From Pseudomonas furukawaii (GTDB taxonomy: Bacteria > Pseudomonadota > Gammaproteobacteria > Pseudomonadales > Pseudomonadaceae), in the NCBI RefSeq assembly GCF_002355475.1, contig NZ_AP014862.1:3968001-4032000 (forward strand): a DNA stretch of 64,000 nt, in the 5' to 3' direction. The first letter of the stretch is position 1; each line of letters starts with the position of its first letter. Position numbers and translations under genes: made by a program. The notes under the pieces are model-generated. The model had not been told where the DNA came from and did not search any database. It worked only from the letters and a program-made list of their open reading frames with translations. Positions 51,373-61,625 of this stretch are shown one piece after another.

Positions 51373-51450
51373 GGCCAGAGCATCGGTGAGTAGATGGCGC
51401 CGCCTGGGACAGGGCGATACGCCTGGGTGCGCCACGCGCACCCGCTCTCC

Positions 51451-52470
51451 TCAACCCCGGAAATGACTGGGCGGCTGGCCGCTCCAGCGCTGGAAGGCGT
51501 GGCGCAGGCTGGCGGTCTCGCTGAAGCCGAGTTCCTCGGCGATGCGGTAGATGGGGATGTCGCCCTGCTGAAGCATTTCCTTGGCGCGGGTGAAGCGCAG
51601 CTCGTCCAGCAACTGCTGGTAGCTGGTCTGCTGCTGCGCCAGGTGCCGGCGCAGGCTGCGGGAGGAGCAGTTCATCTGCCGCGCCAGCTCCTCCAGCCCC
51701 GGCGGGTCCTGCAGGCGTGCCGCGAGCAGGCCGCGCACCCGCTCCAGCCAGGCACGGCGGGCGGCGAACTCGACGTTCTGGCGCCGGCACTGTTCGAGCA
51801 TTTCCTTGTGGGTCACCGGGTCGGCCAGGGGCAGGCGCCGGGACAGCCAGTCAGCGTCGAAACCGATGGCGCTGCGAGCGGCGCCGAAGGTCACCGGGCA
51901 GCCGAAGCCCTTGGCGTAGGGCCGCGCCATGCCGGTGAGGGCGGGATAGTCCAGCTGCACCGCGCGCAATGGCAGGGCCTGGCCCAGCAGGTCGGCGAAG
52001 ATCACCTTCAGGGACCCCAGGCACAGCTCGGTATTGAAGGCGCGCAACCCGGCATCCTCGTTGTAGCCGGTGGCGCTGAGCCAGACGGTATCGCCTTCCT
52101 GCTCCAGCGCCAGGCGGAAGTAGGTGCCCAGCAGCACCGGGTAGCTCAGGCCGATGCGCAGCGCCTCGCCGAAGGTGGGCGCCGAGAGCATGGCGTAGCC
52201 CAGTAGCCCGTAGGCGGAGATGCGCGTACGCAGGCCGAGGATCAGCCCCAGGGCCGGGCGCGGCGCCAGGCGCACGGCGTTGGCGTATACCAGTTGTTCC
52301 TGCTCGGGGCTGACCAGCCGCTGCAGCTCCAGCAGGTCCTGCTCGCTGATGCCGGTACCGGCCAGCACCTCGCTGGCGGGAATGTCCGCTTCCCGCAACA
52401 GGGCCACGGTGAGCGCCGACATGTGCAGGGAGTTGAGCCAGGTGGCGCGGGAAAAGACGTGCTCGACCAT
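51451..52470 (-). CDS. AraC-family regulator with arabinose-binding-like N-terminal domain
   Basis: This encodes 339 residues. The N-terminal ligand domain (about 20-205) is of the Arabinose_bd type seen in OruR/ArgR-like and GliR-like Pseudomonas regulators. The C-terminal AraC DNA-binding domain (about 240-335) has two helix-turn-helices, ending RIAEELGFSETASLRHAFQRWSGQPPSHFR. It is next to aceK, 5 bp after it on the same strand, so the two may be cotranscribed; I recall a similar neighbour in P. aeruginosa near PA1376-1380. Its target is unknown. Confidence 0.87.
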   Translation of the reverse strand: MVEHVFSRATWLNSLHMSALTVALLREADIPASEVLAGTGISEQDLLELQRLVSPEQEQLVYANAVRLAPRPALGLILGLRTRISAYGLLGYAMLSAPTFGEALRIGLSYPVLLGTYFRLALEQEGDTVWLSATGYNEDAGLRAFNTELCLGSLKVIFADLLGQALPLRAVQLDYPALTGMARPYAKGFGCPVTFGAARSAIGFDADWLSRRLPLADPVTHKEMLEQCRRQNVEFAARRAWLERVRGLLAARLQDPPGLEELARQMNCSSRSLRRHLAQQQTSYQQLLDELRFTRAKEMLQQGDIPIYRIAEELGFSETASLRHAFQRWSGQPPSHFRG

Positions 52471-52475
52471 GGCGT

Positions 52476-54212
52476 TTACTGCAGGGCCTCGGTGAGTTCG
52501 CGCTCCTGGCGCCGGTAGGGGAAGACGTCGATCACCTTGCCCTCGCGGATCGCGTCCTGCAGGGACTTCCAGTAGGCGGCGTCGTAGAGCTCGCCGTGCA
52601 GCTTGGCGAAGAGCCGCCGCTGCTTGAGGTCGGCGAACAGGAAGCGCGGGAATTCCTCGGGAAAGACGTCGTTGGGCGCCACGGAATACCAGGGCTCGGC
52701 GGAGAGTTCGTCCTCCTCGTAGCGCGCCGGTGGAATCACGCGGAAGTTCACCTCGGTGAGGTAGCAGATCTCGTCGTAGTCGTAGAACACCACGCGGCCG
52801 TGACGGGTGACGCCGAAGTTCTTCAGCAGCATGTCGCCGGGGAAGATGTTCGCCGCCGCCAGTTGCTTGATGGCCAGGCCGTAGTCGTAGAGCGCCTCGT
52901 GCATCTGCGCTTCGCTGGCGTTCTCCAGGTAGAGGTTCAGCGGGGTCATGCGGCGCTCGGTCCAGCAGTGGCGGACAAGCACCACGTCGCCTTCCAGCTC
53001 CACGGTGGACGGCGCCACTTCCAGCAGCTCGGCCAGGCAGTCGGGGTCGAACTTGGCCTTGGGGAAGCGGAAGTCGGCGAACTCCTGGGTATCGGCCATG
53101 CGCCCGACGCGGTCGACGTTCTTCACCAGCCGGTACTTCTCGATCACGGTGTTGCGGTCCACCGTCTTGGCGTGGGCGAAGCGGTCCTTGATGATCTTGA
53201 ACACGGTGTTGAAGCCCGGCAGCGTGAACACGCTCATGACCATGCCGCGCACCCCCGGCGCCATGACGAAACGGTCATCGGTGTTGGCCAGGTGGTTGAT
53301 CAGGGCGCGGTAGAACTCCGACTTGCCGTGCTTGTAGAACCCGATGGAGGTGTAGAGCTCGGCGATGTGCTTGCCCGGCAGGATGCGCTTGAGGAAGCCG
53401 ACGAACTCCGCCGGCACCGCCACGTCCACCATGAAGTAGGAACGGGTGAAGGAGAAGATGATGGACACCTCCGCCTCGTCGGTGATCACCGCGTCCGCCT
53501 GGATGCCCCGGCCCTCGCGGTGCAGCAGCGGGATCACCAGGGGCCACTGCTCGTCGCGGTTGTAGAGCCGCCCCACGAGGTAGGCGCCCTTGTTGCGGAA
53601 CAAGGGCGCGGCGAACAGCTCGATGGCCAGTTCCGGGTCCTTGCACACCCAGTCCGGCACCGTCTCCCGCAGCTGCGCCTCCAGCCTGGCCAGGTCGCCG
53701 GCGCGGTCGTCGTAGGGCACGTCGAAGCGGAAGTCGTCGAGGATCGCCGAAAGCGCCGCATGCAGGCGGCCGCCGGGGCGATAGTTGCGGGTCTGCGGCG
53801 CCCGTTCATGGGTACGCAAGGACGGGCGCGTGGTGTGGATGAACATGCAGCCGTCGCTGATCAGGTCATGGCTGAACAGGCTGCAGAACACCGAGTTGTA
53901 CCAGGTCTCGGACAGCTCATCGTCCAGACGCAGGTCGATCAGGTCGATGTAGGCGCTCTTCACCAGGGGCCAGAGCTGCACGTCCAGCAGCTCCTCCGGC
54001 GGATAGGCCTCCGCCAGCCGCCCCCGGGTTTCCGTCACCTTCACTTCATAGAGGGCGATGCGTTCGGCGGCGGCCTGCTGGGTCGCCGGCCACTCCGCCC
54101 GCTCGAACCGGGCGCGGGCGCCATCGGTGATCCGGCGGAAGTGTTCGCGGTAGTCGTCGAAGCCTTCGAGTATCAGTCGGGCGATGCCTTCGGCCGGCCA
54201 TTGCTGCGCCAT
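52476..54212 (-). CDS. aceK: Isocitrate dehydrogenase kinase/phosphatase AceK
   Basis: The ATG at 54212 ([25 protein letters not shown]) gives 578 residues and lines up with known AceK starts; the ATG at 54236 has no ribosome site. AceK phosphorylates and dephosphorylates isocitrate dehydrogenase and so directs carbon to the glyoxylate shunt. The regulatory half includes [34 protein letters not shown], and the kinase half has the ATP loop [26 protein letters not shown] and the catalytic [26 protein letters not shown]. It is complete and ordinary. Confidence 0.95.
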   Translation of the reverse strand: MAQQWPAEGIARLILEGFDDYREHFRRITDGARARFERAEWPATQQAAAERIALYEVKVTETRGRLAEAYPPEELLDVQLWPLVKSAYIDLIDLRLDDELSETWYNSVFCSLFSHDLISDGCMFIHTTRPSLRTHERAPQTRNYRPGGRLHAALSAILDDFRFDVPYDDRAGDLARLEAQLRETVPDWVCKDPELAIELFAAPLFRNKGAYLVGRLYNRDEQWPLVIPLLHREGRGIQADAVITDEAEVSIIFSFTRSYFMVDVAVPAEFVGFLKRILPGKHIAELYTSIGFYKHGKSEFYRALINHLANTDDRFVMAPGVRGMVMSVFTLPGFNTVFKIIKDRFAHAKTVDRNTVIEKYRLVKNVDRVGRMADTQEFADFRFPKAKFDPDCLAELLEVAPSTVELEGDVVLVRHCWTERRMTPLNLYLENASEAQMHEALYDYGLAIKQLAAANIFPGDMLLKNFGVTRHGRVVFYDYDEICYLTEVNFRVIPPARYEEDELSAEPWYSVAPNDVFPEEFPRFLFADLKQRRLFAKLHGELYDAAYWKSLQDAIREGKVIDVFPYRRQERELTEALQ

Positions 54213-54351
54213 GGAATTGTTCTCGGCTGCGGTCATGGAAAAGGCGAGCTTATCCAGAAAAGATGCCCGCTTGTAGGTTCAGTGCCGAGCGCTGAGCGCC
54301 GGGACCCGGACGGAATCCCGGAGGACGCGCAGCCAAGCCCTCGGCCGGGCG

Positions 54352-55269
54352 TCAGGCCAGCCCGCGCGCCTTCAGCACCTGAGCCAGGTAGTCGATGAAG
54401 GCCAGCACCTTCCCGCTAGCCCGGCGGTGGCTGGGATAGACGGCCAGGATCTGCGGGCCAAAGGCATCGGGGTCGATTTCGTAATCGGCCATCAGGTGCA
54501 CAAGGCGACCGTCGGCGATGTAGGGTGCGCCGCTCCACAACGGCACGTGGAGCAGGCCAACGCCGGCCAGGCAGTTGGCCAACAGCAGGTCATAGTTGTC
54601 GCTCTCCAGACGCGGGGTGGCGGAATGGGAGAGGCCGAATCGCTGGCCGTCCTTCTCGACCCACCACTGCAGCCGACTGAGGGAGGTGTGGCGATAGAGC
54701 AGCCAGTCGTGCCGCTCGACGCTGTCCGGGCCCACCGGCAAGGGGTTACGCGCCAGGTAGCCGGGGCTGGCGCAGATGGCGATGCGGTTGCGCCCCACCA
54801 CCCGGGCGATCAATCCGGGCTGGTCGCCACGTCCTTCCCGCAGGGCCAGGTCGTAGCCCGCGTCCGCCAGATCGACGAAGGCGTCGGACAGGTCCACCCG
54901 CAGGCGGATCTGCGGGTACGCGGCGAGAAAGCCGGCGCACGCCTCGTCGAGAAAGGACCGGCCGAACGCCAGCGGCGCCGTCATCCGCAGGTTGCCGTGC
55001 AGGCCGTGCTGCAACTGGCTCACTTCTTCACCCGCCTCGTGCAGGCGCTGCAGCACCTGGCGCGCGGTTTCCAGGTAGAGGCGACCGGCTTCGGTCAGCA
55101 CGGTACGCCGGGTGCTGCGCTCGAACAGGCGTACCCCCAGTTCGTCTTCCAGGTGGGTGACGGCCTTGGTCAGCGCCGATGGGGTCTTGCCCAACTGTTC
55201 GGCCGCGCGACTGAAGCTGCCGTGCTCCGCCGTGGCGACGAACATGCTGATGGCACCGAGCTTGTCCAT
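54352..55269 (-). CDS. LysR-family regulator divergent from the YtcJ-type amidohydrolase gene
   Basis: From the ATG at 55269 the product is 305 residues (MDKLGAISMFVATAEHGSFSRAAEQLGKTPSALTKAVTHLEDELG). It belongs to the CrgA/DmlR-like subgroup of LysR proteins, with a winged helix at 1-60 and effector domain from about 90 to 300. It shares a 106-bp divergent gap with the exported amidohydrolase gene and probably regulates it. The ligand is unknown. Confidence 0.87.
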   Translation of the reverse strand: MDKLGAISMFVATAEHGSFSRAAEQLGKTPSALTKAVTHLEDELGVRLFERSTRRTVLTEAGRLYLETARQVLQRLHEAGEEVSQLQHGLHGNLRMTAPLAFGRSFLDEACAGFLAAYPQIRLRVDLSDAFVDLADAGYDLALREGRGDQPGLIARVVGRNRIAICASPGYLARNPLPVGPDSVERHDWLLYRHTSLSRLQWWVEKDGQRFGLSHSATPRLESDNYDLLLANCLAGVGLLHVPLWSGAPYIADGRLVHLMADYEIDPDAFGPQILAVYPSHRRASGKVLAFIDYLAQVLKARGLA

Positions 55270-55375
55270 GGTTTTTCCATTCAGGCAAAAGGGTTTAGAG
55301 CATTCTGGACGTTCTGCCGTCCCGGGGGCAGCCGCTAGTCTCGCCGCCAGACCAAGAAAAACAAGAGGTTCGATC

Positions 55376-57118
55376 ATGAAGGCTTTTACACCCTCGCTGT
55401 TGGCGCTCGCGCTGGCTTTTTCCTCGATGGAGTCCATGGCGGCGGCCGATCTGGTGCTGCTCAACGGCAAGATCTACACCGCCGATCCGGCCAATCCGTC
55501 CGCCCGGGCCATGGCCGTGAAGGACGGCAAGGTGCTCAAGGTCGGCGGCAACGACGAGATCAAGTCCCTGGCCGACGGTTCCACGCGGGTCATCGACCTG
55601 ACGGACAAGCGGCTGATGCCGGGCCTGATCGACACCCACTCCCACGCCGTGTTCGGCGGCCTGGAAATGTCCACCGCGAACATGGGGGACGAGGTGGTGG
55701 AACTGGCCGAACTGGAAAAACGCCTGCGTGGCTGGCGTGACGACGGCACCGCCTTGCACGGCGACGTGATCAACCTCTCGGGCATGAGCTCGGCCTACTG
55801 GAGCAAGGCAGAGGAGCTGGGCCGCCTGTTCAACCAGGGCGAATGGGCGAAACAGCCGGTGGTGCTGGCGGGCAGTGATCACCACACCGGCTGGGCCAAC
55901 AACGCCATGCTCGAGCGTGCCGGGATCGACGCCAGGCTGATCGCCAGCCTGCCGGAAGCCGAGCGCGGCACCCTGGGCGCCCGCCCGGATGGGCAACCCA
56001 ACGGCTTCGCGGTGGACGCCGGCTGGGACCGCATCGCCGCCGCCCTGCCGCCGGTAAGCCCGCAGATCCTGCTGAAGGCCGCCGAGGCCGCGGTGAAGTA
56101 CAACAACAGCCTGGGCATCACCGCCTGGATGGACCCGGCGGCCAACGCCGCGCCGGGCGAGGCGGTGTTCGCCATGACGCCCACGGAGAACTCCGTGGGC
56201 ATCCTGCCGGTGTACAAGGCCCTGGCGGACAAGGGCGAGCTGAGCGCCCACGTGGCCGCGCTGCTGGTGGCGAACTCCAAGAGCCGCCCGGCCGACCTGG
56301 ACACCCTGGACAAGGTCCGCCAGCGGTTTACCGGCATCCCCAACCTGACCCTGCCGGGTATCAAGGTGTTCGCCGACGGCGTGCTCGAGTACCCCGCCCA
56401 GAGCGCAGCACTGATCGATCCGTACAACAACTCGCAGAAACGCGGCGAGCTGCTGATCGACCCCGCTCACTTCGGCGAGCTGGTGAGCGCCGCCGATGCC
56501 CGGGGCTGGCGGGTGCACATCCACGCCATCGGCGACCGCGCGGTGCGCGAGTCCCTCAACGGCATCGAGCAGGCGCGGCGTGACCGGCAGAGCGGCATCA
56601 CCCACTCCATCACGCACCTGCAACTGGTCAACCCCAAGGAATTCGCCCGCTTCAAGCCACTGGACGTGATCGCCTCGATGCAGCTGCTCTGGGCCTCGGG
56701 GGACGACTACACCCTGGACCTGGTCAAGCCCTATGTGAGCGCCTTCGCCTTCCGCTACCAATACCCGGCCCACTCGCTGCTGGCCCAGGGCGCCACCATC
56801 GCAGGCGCCAGCGACTGGCCGGTGTCGTCGCCCAATCCCTGGATGGCGATGTCTCAGGCCATCACCCGCGACGGCCCGAAGGGGGTGCTCAACGCCGACG
56901 AGCGCATTGACCGCGCCACCATGCTCCAGGCCTACACCGTCAACGCTGCACGCACCATCGGCCTGGAGAACCGCATAGGCTCCCTCACCCCCGGCAAGCA
57001 GGCCGACTTCATCGTGCTGGACCGCGACGTCCTTGAAGTCGCCGACAAAGACCTTGCCGACACCCGCGTACTGCAGACCTGGTTCGGCGGCCGTGAGGTC
57101 TACCAGGCCAACGACTGA
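55376..57118 (+). CDS. Exported YtcJ-type amidohydrolase
   Basis: AAGAGG lies 7 bases before the ATG at 55376; the product is 580 residues with a signal peptide (MKAFTPSLLALALAFSSMESMA). It is an Amidohydro_3 metal-dependent hydrolase: DTHSHAVFGG (about 83-92) gives the first metal histidines. HIHAIGDRAVRESLNGIE (about 381-398) and ASDWPVSSPNPWMAM with the metal aspartate (about 480) complete the site, and IGSLTPGKQADFIVLD closes the small beta domain. Substrate is unknown; relatives deacetylate or hydrolyse amides. Periplasmic location is inferred from the signal. A TorF-like porin gene follows 102 bp later. Confidence 0.86.
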   Translation: MKAFTPSLLALALAFSSMESMAAADLVLLNGKIYTADPANPSARAMAVKDGKVLKVGGNDEIKSLADGSTRVIDLTDKRLMPGLIDTHSHAVFGGLEMSTANMGDEVVELAELEKRLRGWRDDGTALHGDVINLSGMSSAYWSKAEELGRLFNQGEWAKQPVVLAGSDHHTGWANNAMLERAGIDARLIASLPEAERGTLGARPDGQPNGFAVDAGWDRIAAALPPVSPQILLKAAEAAVKYNNSLGITAWMDPAANAAPGEAVFAMTPTENSVGILPVYKALADKGELSAHVAALLVANSKSRPADLDTLDKVRQRFTGIPNLTLPGIKVFADGVLEYPAQSAALIDPYNNSQKRGELLIDPAHFGELVSAADARGWRVHIHAIGDRAVRESLNGIEQARRDRQSGITHSITHLQLVNPKEFARFKPLDVIASMQLLWASGDDYTLDLVKPYVSAFAFRYQYPAHSLLAQGATIAGASDWPVSSPNPWMAMSQAITRDGPKGVLNADERIDRATMLQAYTVNAARTIGLENRIGSLTPGKQADFIVLDRDVLEVADKDLADTRVLQTWFGGREVYQAND

Positions 57119-57220
57119 CAGGAATCCTCCTTCTCCGCTCGTCCACCCCTGCCCCCTGGCGGGGGTTGGGCGGAGCCTTGCCCGCATCCGCCAGAACAAT
57201 CACAACAAAGGGTAAACCCG

Positions 57221-57958
57221 ATGAAACGCACCGCCCTCCTCGCCCTCGCCCTCGCCCTGGCGTCCTCCGCCGTCCAGGCCATCGAACTGACCGACGACTT
57301 CGGCCTGCAACTGGACCTGACCCTGGCAAGCGATTACCGCACCCGCGGCGTCTCCCAGACGCAGAACGACCCCGCCGTCCAGGCCGGCGCCACGCTGCTG
57401 CACGCCACCGGCCTCTATGCGGGAATCTGGACCTCCAACGTGGACTACGGCTTCGGCCTCAAGACACGCCAGGAAGTGGACTACCTGGCCGGCTGGTACT
57501 GGCAGGCCACCGACGACCTGAGCCTGGACCTGGGCTACATCAAGTACACCTATCCCAGGGAAGGCCAGTTCAACCAGAGCGAGGTCTACGCCATCCTGGG
57601 CGCTTACGGATTCCAGGTCGCCGCCCAGTACTCCAACGACGCGAAGAACCTCTTCGGCGAGAAGCAGGACACCCTCTACAGCTACCTCAGCTACGAAGCC
57701 ACCCTGCTGCTGGACCTGGGCCTGACGCTCCGTTACGGCCGCAACGACTTCAAGGACCCGCTGTTCTGGTCCAACGACGGCGACAGTTCCGACCATTACC
57801 GTGAGTGGGAGGCGAAGCTGACCCGCGAATTCGTCGGCGTCACCTGGGGCCTGTCCTACATCGACACCGACCTCTCCGAGTCGGAATGCGCGAGCTACTA
57901 CGGCTTCACCGACGTCTGCAGCGCCACCTGGGTGGCGAGCCTGAGCAAGAGCTTCTGA
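57221..57958 (+). CDS. TorF-family putative porin
   Basis: This encodes 245 residues with a signal peptide (MKRTALLALALALASSAVQA). The mature barrel begins LTDDFGLQLDLTLASDYRTRGVSQTQNDPAVQAGATLLHATGLYAGIWTSNVDYG, the characteristic start of the TorF (Gcw_chp) family, and ends in phenylalanine (SLSKSF). Two cysteines near the end (ECASYYGFTDVC) may form a disulfide. Role: outer-membrane channel of unknown specificity, perhaps serving the substrate of the upstream exported amidohydrolase. Confidence 0.86.
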   Translation: MKRTALLALALALASSAVQAIELTDDFGLQLDLTLASDYRTRGVSQTQNDPAVQAGATLLHATGLYAGIWTSNVDYGFGLKTRQEVDYLAGWYWQATDDLSLDLGYIKYTYPREGQFNQSEVYAILGAYGFQVAAQYSNDAKNLFGEKQDTLYSYLSYEATLLLDLGLTLRYGRNDFKDPLFWSNDGDSSDHYREWEAKLTREFVGVTWGLSYIDTDLSESECASYYGFTDVCSATWVASLSKSF

Positions 57959-58146
57959 GGTCGGCCGCCCCTTCGGCGCCTTGCAGGCCTCGTGGCGACC
58001 TCAATCGCCACGGGCTGAGAACCCGCCCTCTCGAGGCCCAAGGGACACCCCAGCGGAAAACTGTGCCGGCAATTTGAAAGCAAGTTGTGGATTGCGCGCC
58101 CTCCTGGCGGGGTTCATCGTGCCGGCTCCACTGCCTGGAGCCCGCC

Positions 58147-59055
58147 ATGAACCCCGCCGACCTCCTCCGCCTGCTGAGCCTTGCCGCCATCTGGGGCGCC
58201 AGCTTCCTGTTCATCCGCATCCTGGTGCCGGAAATCGGTGCGATGCCGACGGCCTTCCTGCGGGTATTGCTCTCGGCGCTGGGCCTGGCCGTGCTGCTGG
58301 CCCTGCTGCGCAGCGACTGGGCCTTTCGCGGCAAGCTGGGCAAGACCCTGGTGATCGGCACCGTCAGTTCCGGCATTCCCGCCGCCATGTACGCCCTGGC
58401 GGCGCAGGTGCTGCCGGCGGGCTACTCGGCCATTTTCAACGCCACGACGCCGCTGATGGGGGTGCTCATCGGCGCGCTGTTCTTCAGTGAGAAGCTCACC
58501 GGCGCCAAGGCCGGCGGCGTACTGATGGGACTGGCCGGCGTGGCCCTGCTGACCCGCACCGGCCCCGTGGCCTTCGATGCGAACCTCCTGTGGGGCGCGG
58601 CGGCCTGCCTGGTGGCCACCACCTGCTACGGCTTCGCCGGCTTCATGACCAAGCGCTGGATCAGCGAAGCGGGCGGCATGGACAGCGGCCTGGTGGCCCT
58701 GGGCTGCCAGATCGGCGCCACCCTCTGCCTCCTGCCGGCGTTCGCCTGGGACGCCGGCGACCTGCCCCTGGCACCGCTGGCCGAGCCCGGCACCTGGCTG
58801 GCCCTGGCGGCCCTGGGATTCGTCTGCACCTCGTTCGCCTACATCCTCTACTTCCGCCTGATCGCCAATGTGGGGCCGGTGAAGACCATGACGGTGACCT
58901 TCCTCATCCCGCCCTTCGGCGTGTTCTGGGGGGTACTGCTGCTGGACGAATCGCTGTCCATGGCGCACCTGCAGGGCGGCGTGCTGATCGCCCTGGCGCT
59001 GTGGCTGGTGCTCAAGCCGGCGGCGGCGCCGGCCGAGGCGAAGGCGACCCGCTAG
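58147..59055 (+). CDS. EamA/DMT-superfamily transporter
   Basis: From the ATG at 58147 (GGAG 6 bases upstream) the product is 302 residues with ten predicted membrane segments in two EamA halves. LAAIWGASFLFIRI starts the first, and LVATTCYGFAGFMTKRW begins the second. Such proteins export amino acids or other metabolites, but no substrate can be read here. It is a single gene, followed by a CCCGGAC-type repeat. Confidence 0.88.
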   Translation: MNPADLLRLLSLAAIWGASFLFIRILVPEIGAMPTAFLRVLLSALGLAVLLALLRSDWAFRGKLGKTLVIGTVSSGIPAAMYALAAQVLPAGYSAIFNATTPLMGVLIGALFFSEKLTGAKAGGVLMGLAGVALLTRTGPVAFDANLLWGAAACLVATTCYGFAGFMTKRWISEAGGMDSGLVALGCQIGATLCLLPAFAWDAGDLPLAPLAEPGTWLALAALGFVCTSFAYILYFRLIANVGPVKTMTVTFLIPPFGVFWGVLLLDESLSMAHLQGGVLIALALWLVLKPAAAPAEAKATR

Positions 59056-59065
59056 TCCAGGCAGT

Positions 59066-59130
59066 GGGTCGCCCGGACGAAATCCGGGGATAGGCAGCCC
59101 CACCGCCCCTGGATTGCATCCAGGCGACGA
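59066..59130. repeat. CCCGGA-ATCCGGGG and CCTGGAT-ATCCAGG palindromes
   Basis: Two small stems (CCCGGAcgaaaTCCGGGG at about 59070-59088, and CCTGGAT-TGC-ATCCAGG at 59109-59125) form the intergenic repeat related to that at 36137. They lie between converging genes. Confidence 0.5.
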
Positions 59131-59166
59131 AGCTGCCGGAGCCGGCCGGGCGGTCCATGAGTGGGC

Positions 59167-60252
59167 TCAGCGCCCGGTCTTGATCGCGCTCCAGGTGCGG
59201 GTGCGCACACGGTCGATCTTCGGCGGCATGGACTCCAGGGCGAACAGGCTCTTCATCACGTCCGCCGGCGGGTAGATCGCGGCATCCGCCTTGATGGCGG
59301 GCTCCACCAGCGGGTCGGCGGCGGCGTTGCCATTGGCGTAGTGAACCGAGTTGCTGATGCCGGCCATCACCTCGGGCCGCAGCAGGTAGTCGAGGAAGGC
59401 GTAGCCGGCCGCTTCGTCAGGCGCATCGGCGGGCATGGCGACCATGTCGAACCACATGGGCGACCCTTCCTTCGGCGTGGAGTACTGGATGTTCACGCCA
59501 TTGCCGGCCTCCCTGGCGCGGGTGGCGGCCTGGAGGATGTCGCCGGAGAAGCCCACGGCCATGCAGACGTCGCCGTTGGCCAGGTCGCTCACATACTTCG
59601 AGGAATGGAAGTAGGTGATGTAGGGGCGCACCTTCATCAGCGCGGCCTGGGCGGCCTTGTAGTCGTCGGCTGTCTGGCTGTGGTGCGGCAGGCCCAGGTA
59701 GTTGAGGGTGATGGGCAGCAGCTCGGGGCCGTTGTCGAGCACGGCGACGCCGCACTGGGCGAGCTTTTCCATGTACTCGGGCTTGAAGAAGATGTCCCAG
59801 GAATCCAGCGGGGCATCGTCGCCCAGCACGGCCTTGACCTTCTCCAGGTTGTAGCCGATGCCGGTGCTGCCCCAGAGGTAGGGGAAGCCGTACTGGTTGC
59901 CGGGGTCGTTCACCTCCAGCGCCCTGAGCAGGACCGGGTTGAGGTGCTTCCAGTTGGGCAACCGGCTCTTGTCCAGCTTCTTCAGGGCGCCGGCCTGGAT
60001 CTGCTTGGCCATGAAGTGGTTGGAAGGGAACACGACGTCATAACCGGATTTGCCGGTCATCAGCTTGCCATCCAGGGTCTCGTTGCTGTCGTAGACGTCG
60101 TAGCTGGCCTGGATGCCGCTCTCCCGGGTGAAGTTGGCTACGGTGTCCGGGGCGATGTATTCGCTCCAGTTGTAGATTTTCACGGTGCCGGCCGCCTGGG
60201 CGGTCGTGGCCATAGCCAGGGTGAGGAGAAGCGGCGCGAAGGAACCTGTCAT
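59167..60252 (-). CDS. Second polyamine-binding periplasmic protein (PotF/SpuD-like)
   Basis: The ATG at 60252 begins a signal peptide (MTGSFAPLLLTLAMATTAQA); the product is 361 residues. KIYNWSEYIAPDTVANFTRESGI, YDVYDSNETLDGKLMTG, FPYLWGSTGIGYN and the end RVRTRTWSAIKTG place it with PotF and with the protein at 48390-49475, which it closely parallels. No transporter partners are adjacent. By position next to cysK it resembles P. aeruginosa PA2711 as I recall. The ligand is likely a polyamine. Confidence 0.9.
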   Translation of the reverse strand: MTGSFAPLLLTLAMATTAQAAGTVKIYNWSEYIAPDTVANFTRESGIQASYDVYDSNETLDGKLMTGKSGYDVVFPSNHFMAKQIQAGALKKLDKSRLPNWKHLNPVLLRALEVNDPGNQYGFPYLWGSTGIGYNLEKVKAVLGDDAPLDSWDIFFKPEYMEKLAQCGVAVLDNGPELLPITLNYLGLPHHSQTADDYKAAQAALMKVRPYITYFHSSKYVSDLANGDVCMAVGFSGDILQAATRAREAGNGVNIQYSTPKEGSPMWFDMVAMPADAPDEAAGYAFLDYLLRPEVMAGISNSVHYANGNAAADPLVEPAIKADAAIYPPADVMKSLFALESMPPKIDRVRTRTWSAIKTGR

Positions 60253-60382
60253 TGTCTTTTTGTCCTGCTGCGAGTGGATCGAGCCCCCGTCGTGCGGGGG
60301 TTCCAGCTTCGCCATCAGGGCGGGCAGTGACAATGCGCGGCAAGTCCCAGCGGGCCCGCGAGGAGAGGCCGGATGCAGGAAG

Positions 60383-60415
60383 GCCCGCTCCCCGAGGACG
60401 GGGGCGGGCCTTTTC
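60383..60415 (-). terminator. Hairpin after cysK
   Basis: GGCCCGC and GCGGGCC outer arms plus CCCCG/CGGGG inner arms (about 12 bp with a bulge) lie 18-50 bp after the cysK stop. On the plus strand TTTT follows; on the minus strand TTCC follows, so it is at best a moderate terminator for cysK. Confidence 0.6.
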
Positions 60416-60433
60416 CGGTGCGGCCGCTGCGAC

Positions 60434-61408
60434 TTACTGCTGGAGTTCCTGCTCGGTGAACAGGGTGTCGAAGAGCATGCTGGAAAGGTAGCGCTCGCCG
60501 GAGTCCGGCAGGATCACCACGAAGGTCTTGCCCTGCATCTCGGGACGCTCGGCCAGGCGCACCGCCGCGACCATGGCGGCACCACAGGAAATGCCGCAGA
60601 GGATGCCTTCCTCGCGCATCAGGCGCAGGGCCATGGCCTTGGCCTCCTCGTCGCTCACCTGTTCCACCCGGTCCACCAGGCTCAGGTCGAGGTTCTTCGG
60701 CACGAAACCGGCGCCGATGCCCTGGATCTTGTGGGGGCTGGGTTTCACCTCGTCGCCGGCCAGGGTCTGGCTGATCACCGGCGAGCCCACCGGCTCCACC
60801 GCCACCGAAAGGATGGGCTTGCCGCAGGTCTGCTTGATGTAGCGGGACACGCCGGTGATGGTGCCGCCGGTGCCGACGCCGGCCACCAGCACGTCGATGG
60901 CGCCATCGGTGTCGTTCCAGATTTCCGGGCCGGTGGTCTTCTCGTGGATCGCCGGGTTGGCCGGGTTCTCGAACTGCTGCAGCAGCAGGTACTGCTCGGG
61001 GTGGGCGGCGGCCAGTTCGCCGGCCTTCTCGATGGCGCCCTTCATGCCCTTGGCCGGCTCGGTCAGCACCAGTTCGGCGCCCAGGGCCTTGAGCACCTTG
61101 CGACGCTCCAGGCTCATGGAGGCCGGCATGGTCAGCACCAGCTTGTAGCCACGGGCGGCGGCGACGAAGGCGAGGCCGATGCCGGTGTTGCCGGAGGTGG
61201 GCTCGACGATGGTCATGCCCGGCTTGAGGCGGCCCGAGGCCTCGGCGTCCCAGATCATGCTGGCGCCGATGCGGCACTTCACCGAGTAGGCGGGGTTGCG
61301 GCCTTCGATCTTGGCGAGAAGGGTGACGCCCTTGGGACCCAGGCGGTTGATCTGGACCAGTGGCGTGTTGCCGATGGCTTGCGCGTTGTCTGCGAAGATG
61401 CGGCTCAT
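60434..61408 (-). CDS. cysK: Cysteine synthase A CysK
   Basis: The start at 61408 ([24 protein letters not shown]) gives 324 residues, the normal length. It is the PLP enzyme that makes cysteine from O-acetylserine and sulfide. The PLP lysine is in [11 protein letters not shown] (near residue 44), the substrate loop is [13 protein letters not shown] (about 70-82), the phosphate-binding loop is [14 protein letters not shown] (about 177-190), and SCGAAMVAA follows late. It is a single gene. An AAGGA ribosome site precedes it. Confidence 0.95.
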   Translation of the reverse strand: MSRIFADNAQAIGNTPLVQINRLGPKGVTLLAKIEGRNPAYSVKCRIGASMIWDAEASGRLKPGMTIVEPTSGNTGIGLAFVAAARGYKLVLTMPASMSLERRKVLKALGAELVLTEPAKGMKGAIEKAGELAAAHPEQYLLLQQFENPANPAIHEKTTGPEIWNDTDGAIDVLVAGVGTGGTITGVSRYIKQTCGKPILSVAVEPVGSPVISQTLAGDEVKPSPHKIQGIGAGFVPKNLDLSLVDRVEQVSDEEAKAMALRLMREEGILCGISCGAAMVAAVRLAERPEMQGKTFVVILPDSGERYLSSMLFDTLFTEQELQQ

Positions 61409-61625
61409 GGCGGATTCCTTGTCATGGCGGAAAAAGTCCTCAAGCCTAAGCGGGCGCCACAGAGGCGTCCAGCCGGATGGCGAGCGGGTCCCGGCTCGAC
61501 CCGCCATTCAGTGACTGAATGAAGCGTCTGCGTTCACAGTCGACTTGCGCGCGCGTTATAGTCAGCCCTTTCCCAAATACTGAACCGCGCGGTTTGCCAA
61601 CCGGCGCCGAGTCGAGGAATCCCTG

